Below the pieces are notes generated by a model, which did no database searches, was not told the origin of the DNA, and saw only the letters and a list, made by a program, of their open reading frames with translations. Shown in pieces: positions 59,101-64,000 of a stretch of DNA of 64,000 nucleotides. This stretch comes from Styela clava (Eukaryota; Chordata; Ascidiacea; Stolidobranchia; Styelidae). Where the stretch lies: contig NC_135255.1 of assembly GCF_964204865.1 (NCBI RefSeq), forward strand, positions 9,763,135-9,827,134, read 5' to 3'. Each line of letters begins with the position of its first letter. Position 1 is the first letter of the stretch. Made by a program: the position numbers and the translations under genes.

Positions 59101-60348
59101 AAACGAGAGGACATCAAACACCGCTTGGCAGGAAATTCAAATCACTTATAATGTACCATGGAAAATAGGTTCAGAATTTTATTCTCCAAGAAATTTGGCA
59201 ACCAATTGATTACAGATGGACAAATTGAAAGTTGCTTCAGAACATGGCGCTGATGACGTTATATGCTGGTCGACACAAAAAGAAGAACGTTTAGTTTCAG
59301 ATGAAGACATCACAAAAGAGTTGATGGAGAAGACAAATGGAGGATTTGATGGTGTTATTGACGTTGTCAATTCCAGCATGACGTCGAAAAGAGCATTTTC
59401 AGCATTGAAGCGGGTAAATACCATTCATTCATAACCCCAACGTAGAGAACATATTTATCTGAATTTATGGTGATTTGTATGCTATTTTCATTTATATAGA
59501 CAGAAATGTCGTTTTCTTAAATTGGTGTAATCATCCATTATACTTTTCTTCTGCAGAACGGTACTCATGTTATGGTTGGTTTGTATGAAGGATCGATGAG
59601 CATCCCTCTAAGACCTATGGTTCTGACTATGAAGAGAATATTAGGATCGTATGTTGGGAGTATACAGGAACTGAATGAATTGGTGAAAATGATAGAAACA
59701 AGAAAGGTATCATCGATTGTATTAATGCGTTGGATGCTAAGTTCAGAGAGAAAAATCAAGCGTGAGAAAAATATTATTACAGAAATAAGAAATGTTTTGA
59801 CTATAGTGTCAGATCAATGTATATATTCTCATTGTTCAGATTCATATATATTCGTTTCTTTGACCGACAAAGTTGCTTTGACCAATTGCTTTGAAATTTT
59901 CAGTGGTTAAAGATAAAATATTTTTTCAGAATGCTATTATTACTTTTATTTATTCCTAAATTTTCTAAGAATCTTATGAAATATGATATTTCATCCAAAT
60001 TTGCGCTGTATTGTTTTTTAATTATGGGAACACGGTTTTTAATTCGCCAAGCGTGACGGCTGACTGTGAAAATTCTTGCGATTAAAAACTCGGAAGTTTT
60101 TTGAGGGTACGTTACCGGTAATGTCAAAGGTAAGGACTGCTTCGCTCTGGTCCACGTGTCCATCATTTTGAGCGTTGCTCTCTTGTAATTAGCAAATTAG
60201 CGTTTTTGATATTCAAGTTTCAACTGTTTTTGCTTTAATATAGGTGAAACCACCTCCAATTATTCCGTACAAACTGGAAGAAATCGAGACAGCGTGGGTA
60301 GCACTAAAATCAGGAAAAATGCCCGGAAGAGGCGTTATTCGGTACTGA
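53189..60348 (+). CDS. Zinc-type medium-chain alcohol dehydrogenase 1 (356 aa, eight exons)
   Basis: Predicted NAD-dependent oxidoreductase of the MDR superfamily; substrate unknown. Exons: 53189-53284, 56258-56378, 56759-56897, 57265-57416, 57839-57948, 59216-59413, 59557-59706, 60244-60348, all GT-AG and phase-consistent. Catalytic zinc ligands are Cys36 (FCGICHSD), His59 (GHE) and Cys149 (LLPCSG). Structural zinc ligands are Cys91, Cys94, Cys97 and Cys105 (CGKCDEC...LC). The Rossmann motif GAGGLG is at 178-183, and Asp204 at the end of the second strand favours NAD over NADP. The C-terminus GRGVIRY is typical of the class. The loop after CHSDLH is short compared with the neighbour at 61749. 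Intron 1 is 3 kb and holds nested hAT elements; intron 7 holds a dispersed repeat. Polyadenylation signal at 60368. Threonine/sorbitol-type or general alcohol dehydrogenase cannot be distinguished. Confidence 0.92.
53630..53765 (+). repeat. Dispersed repeat family, copy 6
   Basis: Starts gacaaaatggaccgttttgg, continues through accaatcgctttgaaattt, and ends with ctcgtgtccatatatttgag and cattgctcactcg. The middle is deleted compared with copy 7. It lies 42 bp left of the hAT insertion. Confidence 0.65.
53800..56123. mobile_element. hAT element with nested insertion (2.3 kb)
   Basis: The element proper is 53808-56115. The left end is CAGTGGTTCTCAAAC and the right end, on the minus strand, CAGTGATTCTCAAAC. 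Flanking 8-bp duplications are ccctacat (53800-53807) and ctctacat (56116-56123), 7 of 8 identical. Both arms carry AGAGCCGC blocks next to the ends. A second hAT is inserted in the left arm. The unique right part (55640-56060) contains a minus frame (55858-55619) of uncertain nature. Located in intron 1 of the dehydrogenase. Confidence 0.85.
53959..55622. mobile_element. hAT-like element nested in the 53.8-kb hAT
   Basis: The left end CTAGAGCTGGGCAAAAT and the right end, on the minus strand, CTAGATTGGGCAAAAT form an imperfect inverted pair. The flanks cctaacaa and actaacag share the hexamer ctaaca, consistent with a decayed 8-bp duplication. Subterminal attcgaat motifs repeat on the left (attcgaataataaaatattc) and appear on the right. 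No transposase was recognised. Exact borders may be off by one or two bases. Confidence 0.65.
57971..58075 (+). mobile_element. Possible hAT left end
   Basis: CAGGCTTGTCCAAGGGACAC followed by repeated GTCCCA(T)CCCATGGGA blocks, within intron 5 of the dehydrogenase. It resembles GTCCCATCCC-bearing hAT termini; no right end or target duplication was found. Confidence 0.35.
59855..60187 (+). repeat. Dispersed repeat family, copy 7
   Basis: The most complete right half: ttgaccaattgctttgaaat, ttcagtggttaaagat, the interior, then ggtccacgtgtccatcattt and tgagcgttgctctcttgt. It lies within intron 7 of the dehydrogenase. Confidence 0.7.
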
Positions 60349-60367
60349 ATGAATTCGTGAATGATAC

Positions 60368-60373
60368 AATAAA
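60368..60373 (+). terminator. Polyadenylation signal, dehydrogenase 1
   Basis: AATAAA, 20 nt after the stop codon, in the context gatacaataaaaag. Confidence 0.6.
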
Positions 60374-60492
60374 AAGATTTGGTTGTGCATTCTCTTTTAA
60401 GCAATGTCATATAGGGTACTTATTTTATGTATTGCGGAGGAAATACTAGATCATACTTTATTTAGGCTGCAGGTGATAAACATGCTTCAAGT

Positions 60493-60743
60493 CAGGGGTG
60501 TGCAACCTTTCATACAGGAGGGCCAGTACCCTTATTTAACAAAGACATCCTAGTAGTTGCACGCACAAAAATTTTGGTTATTGATCTTATGACATGCGTT
60601 GTTCGACTCAGTTCTAGGCTATACAACACAACGGAGTTGGAACACGTTTCGCGGGCTGGGCAACATTTAAAACAGGCCCTTCTCCGCGGGCCGCACAGTT
60701 TTCCCTTGTATGCTGCTTTTGGCCCGCAAGTTTCACACCCCTT
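60493..60743. mobile_element. hAT-type MITE related to the 11.0-kb element
   Basis: The left end CAGGGGTGTGCAACC matches the left terminus of the 11010 MITE, and the right end has GTTTCACACCCCT. Interior GCGGGCC/GGCCCGC blocks are shared in style. The flanks cttcaagt and ctctgagt agree at 5 of 8 positions, so the insertion is old or the right border is slightly misplaced. Confidence 0.6.
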
Positions 60744-60944
60744 CTCTGAGTCAGCACTCCTACCAAAACCCTTATTTTGAGTATTATTTGCCACTGAGGA
60801 ATTTTGTTTTTGCTTGTCGTTGTTCGCTCCAAATGAGTTGGGCATAACCAGAATACAGACAGACGCTAGAAATAAGATGGCTAAAGGGAATCTTTTAATA
60901 TAAAAACAAAAACAAATAGTTCTGTTCTTGAGTATGAAACTCAT
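60510..60944 (-). CDS. Candidate secreted Cys-rich protein, partly MITE-derived (144 aa, tentative)
   Basis: Unspliced minus-strand ORF starting at a true ATG. Residues 1-40 contain a basic start and a long hydrophobic run (RFPLAILFLASVCILVMP) like a signal peptide or anchor. A polar, Asn-rich segment with NSS and NNT sites follows. From about residue 68 the frame enters the MITE 60493-60743, which supplies seven cysteines in 32 residues (70, 73, 84, 91, 94, 95, 101). Minus-strand AATAAA at 60462-60457 lies 48 nt past the stop. Alternatively, residues 1-60 are a first exon that splices out at GTAGGAGT near 60764 to an exon elsewhere, or the frame is accidental. No family is recognised. Confidence 0.35.
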   Translation of the reverse strand: MSFILKNRTICFCFYIKRFPLAILFLASVCILVMPNSFGANNDKQKQNSSVANNTQNKGFGRSADSEKGCETCGPKAAYKGKLCGPRRRACFKCCPARETCSNSVVLYSLELSRTTHVIRSITKIFVRATTRMSLLNKGTGPPV

Positions 60945-61748
60945 TAATTAACTGCGCGTTATACAAATTATTCTGTAAGTAATAAGGATGATGGCATTTT
61001 TCACTGATTTTGAGAACAAAGAATAAAGTATCTCCCGTCAGGTAACAGCTACTATAATAGAAAACACTGCGAATGTGTAGTCTCATTCCTACCAATTTTG
61101 TTGTACCTGGATTGACGGGGTAGTTAGTTATCGAACTGACATTCAAAGTGGATCAATTTTTGCAACAGCAACGATAAATCTTGAAAAATATTAATATGAT
61201 ATGGGATAAAATGTACGACGAGATTATAAACAATATTTTACGGATAATTTCAAATATTGAAGAAAACAGAACATTGTTAGCTTCTGAACCCGGAGGCAAC
61301 CAAATGTGTATACTGTAAATACATTTGTCAATCTTAAGCTGCTTCCGGCGACCAATTTATTAATACTTCAAAAAGCCTTATGCAAATTTGGGAGATAGCG
61401 AATGATAAAAAAAAATCGTACAGATCGTGAAGAATTAGTTCAAGCAATACATAATTAACGTATATCTGATGTTATAGTGTGATGTTATATATATGTGTAT
61501 AAAAGTTGAGTAAGCTAGAAATAAAAGATAATTTTCGGGAAGCCAACAACTCATCGCTTCAACATTTCTGTATAATCATAATAAAGTTAATAATGAGTAT
61601 ATATCATACTTCATTGACATATTCGAAGGATCCATGCATTTTGTGATAGCGATTGTGAGAGTAAAACATTTAATTTCTAATAATAGAAGGCAATAGAAAA
61701 TTTATATCACTTTTATCATGATGTTCTACAGGGGTAAAATTATACATA

Positions 61749-63443
61749 ATGAAACGTTTAGAAATTCCGAAACCGAAAGATCCAATGGTTGTTCGGACGT
61801 TTGATACAATACCAAGTCCACCCGAGGGAGGTGTGGTTATTAAGGTGAGAAATAGGTGAATAAAACTAGTGTAAACAGGGCTGTGGACTCCAAAATTTAA
61901 ACTACGCTTTTAAAAGAAAACCACTCCAGGTCGATGGAAATAACAACTCCAAAATCACGAAAAAATTATATATTGACAACAGAAAACTTTGGCATCCTTT
62001 TAATGAATAAAATGTTAAAAACGGCTTTTTTTTTATTTTTGTAAAAAAATTTTGATCTCAATTATCACTATTAAACATCTGAAATACCGAATTTAATGAG
62101 TTTAGAATTGTAATTTTATTGAAATTAGCTATTTCAGGACTGAATAGGTTAACATAAAATTTACGATACTAGATTTTTATTAAGCACTCTTGATTCTGAT
62201 TATTGTTGCTATATTTTGTAGGTGGAAAAAATAAACGAAATAAATTCTTATCATTTTAAACAACGTTGATTATATATGTATGCATTTTAGCACGTTTCGC
62301 AGACAGCAGCAAATAAGCGCTATAAAAAAATTACGAATTTTTTCTCAAACTTATCTACCGATTACACTAAACACACATTATATATATTCCAGACTGCTTT
62401 CTGTGGTATTTGTCACTCCGATCTCCACTTTGTTGACGATGAATGGATAATAGGAAATCATGACAAAATAACTTGCGAAGAAATGAATCCTCGGCTTCAA
62501 TATCCTCTCGTACTGGGACACGAAATATCGGGCATTGTTCACGCAATTGACGGGGACGAAAAGGGTAAAGTGATGAACTGTTTGGAGTTGGATGAATCCT
62601 TTTTTCCTAAAACTGTTTCGAATTTTTTCATGCGTTTACACATTTATATTCATGGTTAAATAAGCCAAAGAAAGAGAATATAGAGCCAGAGAATATAATC
62701 TCCATACGTATAAGATAAATTTTTTAAGATGATTAAATATAGATTCCTATCACCACGAGTCCTGCACAGACCTACCACGATGTAAACCGAAAAGAACTCT
62801 TGATATTACCATATATTTTTTAGACGACCTCAAAGTGGGAGATAGAGTAATTGTTTATCCTTGGCTTGCATGTAATAATTGTGACTTCTGTGCTACTGAT
62901 TTTCCAAACTTTTGCTACGGCCCATCCTACAGTATTGGTTGCTCTGGATCAAACGGCGGGTAAGAAAATTTGCATATTGAACAAATAAGTGAAAAACACT
63001 TTGTAGTCGAGATTCTCTTATATAATAACGGCTGAAGATGATGTTCTATAAGAAAAAATGCTTAGTTATATGATGTCTGGAATGTTGATATTAGTTAATC
63101 TTTGTTCAGCAAAAGCGGTTAAGATTTAGAGATATACTTGAGTAGGCAAATCTCTCAGTGTTTAACTGACGCGTGTATTCACGAATTTCAACTCGTGTCA
63201 CCATTTGCTTCAGAAGTATATTAGTTGATGTGTTGTTCATTTATCAATATGAACTGATATTTAATTTTTTTTTAATTCCAAGTTATGCGCAGTATGTCAC
63301 AGTACCAAAGAAGAGTTTCGTATTAAAGATACCCGATACAATACCGTTAGATATTGCCTGCATGTTGCCTTGTTCTACGTTAACCGGATATAATGCTGTA
63401 ACTAAAGTAAAACCCACTATCGAGAAGTTTATCAAACTTCAAG
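61749..63443 (+). CDS. Zinc-type medium-chain alcohol dehydrogenase 2, 3'-partial (first four exons)
   Basis: Tandem paralogue of the gene at 53189. Exons: 61749-61844, 62393-62564, 62824-62959, 63283-63443. The intron phases (0, 1, 2, 1) are the same as in the neighbour, and exon 1 also has 32 codons. The catalytic zinc site is FCGICHSD (Cys36), LGHE, and MLPCS. The structural zinc cysteines are ACNNCDFC with a fourth in NFC. A loop after CHSDLH is 17 residues longer than in the neighbour (FVDDEWIIGNHDKITCEEMN...). The nucleotide-binding half with the glycine motif must lie beyond the right edge; no further exon is visible in 63444-64000. Likely cytosolic and NAD-dependent by analogy. Substrate unknown. 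Confidence 0.9.
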
Positions 63444-63744
63444 GTAAGATACTATAAGTGAAAAGTGGTTGCAAATATATTTTATTAAAGATACTGAGAC
63501 TTGTATTCAATTCAATATTTGTGCTTCAAACTATACGATCACAATTATCCAATTCAAAATGGGTGTGATATACATTCTGGCCTTTAATATGATGTATACT
63601 AATATATAAATTAATATTAAATGAAAATATACACTACAGTTCCATACCCGATTACTAGCTATCAATTGCGCTTATGACATTTACATACCGAGGTGAAAAG
63701 TACCAGTTTTAGATCAATTAGTACTACGAGTATGCAATCTTTCA

Positions 63745-63870
63745 CAGCCTTCTAGCGACAAATACAATCTTTAACCACTGACAATTTAAAGAAAATGGTC
63801 TAATAATTAAAGAGAATGCGATTTTTTCCTAACAACAATAACATTAAAACGATCCATATGTACACTCCGT
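63745..63870 (-). repeat. Dispersed repeat family, copy 8 (truncated)
   Basis: On the minus strand: gttattgttgttaggaaaaa, atcgcattctctttaattat, then cagtggttaaagattg, the same order as the other copies. The 3' block is missing. It lies in intron 4 of dehydrogenase 2. Confidence 0.6.
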
Positions 63871-64000
63871 GTTCTATAAATGCTTTATAAATATGTAAGG
63901 ATAACAGCAATTGCGATCCACGAAAAGAGAGCGTACCATTTAAATCGAACCGCAGTACCATGACCCAATAAGATCGTAAATAGGAACTATGAAACTTATA

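Larger units (their letters stand above)
60375..61748. other. Region between the two dehydrogenase genes
   Basis: About 1.4 kb holding the MITE and the minus-strand ORF described separately. Upstream of dehydrogenase 2, an acceptor-like ttctacag ends at 61731, 17 nt before its ATG, which could be a leader-intron or trans-splice acceptor. No TATA box was recognised. Confidence 0.4.

Noticed and set aside
1-64000. CRISPR arrays, bacterial operons, ribosome-binding sites or phage features.
   Set aside because: Intron-split animal genes and Pol III tRNA genes show this is eukaryotic nuclear DNA; no spaced direct-repeat array was seen.

Overview
This is AT-rich animal nuclear DNA. Its genes are split by GT-AG introns, it carries two cytosolic tRNA genes, and it is littered with decayed DNA transposons. 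The protein families (a Shaker-type Kv1 channel, a tetraspanin, small secreted C-type-lectin-like proteins, zinc-type medium-chain dehydrogenases) and the AT-rich, gene-sparse layout suit an invertebrate chordate such as a tunicate. That placement is an inference and the species is not identified.

Layout, left to right. Positions 22-361 are a hAT-type MITE. Positions 1098-8258 (minus strand) hold a tetraspanin gene in six recognised exons; the last short exon was not found and probably lies beyond the left edge. At 9.2-9.4 kb a tRNA-Ala(TGC) and a tRNA-Gly(GCC) face each other. Positions 9.4-15.2 kb are repeat-rich: hAT fragments, a complete MITE (11010-11491), a dispersed repeat with a 64-bp tandem duplication, a perfect inverted repeat with CACGTG arms, and a broken Ty3/gypsy protease region. 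Positions 15236-33290 (minus strand) hold a complete Kv1 channel gene of six coding exons (586 aa). Its first exon encodes a Kv1.4-like N-terminus 9.4 kb upstream of the next exon. A hAT element with a transposase relic (18960-20078) and a MITE with a perfect 8-bp duplication (28178-28639) sit in its introns. Positions 33.3-44.6 kb have no gene I can call, only weak coding-like islands.

Positions 44.7-46.1 kb and 50.5-51.8 kb hold two plus-strand paralogues with identical intron positions, encoding secreted CTLD-like proteins of 159 and 156 aa. Positions 53189-60348 (plus) hold a complete eight-exon zinc alcohol-dehydrogenase-like gene (356 aa). Its first intron carries a hAT element nested inside another hAT. 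From 61749 a second gene of the same family, with matching intron phases, runs off the right edge. Between the two dehydrogenases, on the minus strand, an ORF starts with a signal-peptide-like segment and reads into a MITE that would supply its cysteine-rich C-terminus.

No operon logic links these genes. The lectin pair and the dehydrogenase pair are local tandem duplications. The most striking genome-level feature is the density of hAT insertions, six with recognisable 8-bp target duplications. A separate unclassified repeat family occurs at least eight times in 64 kb.
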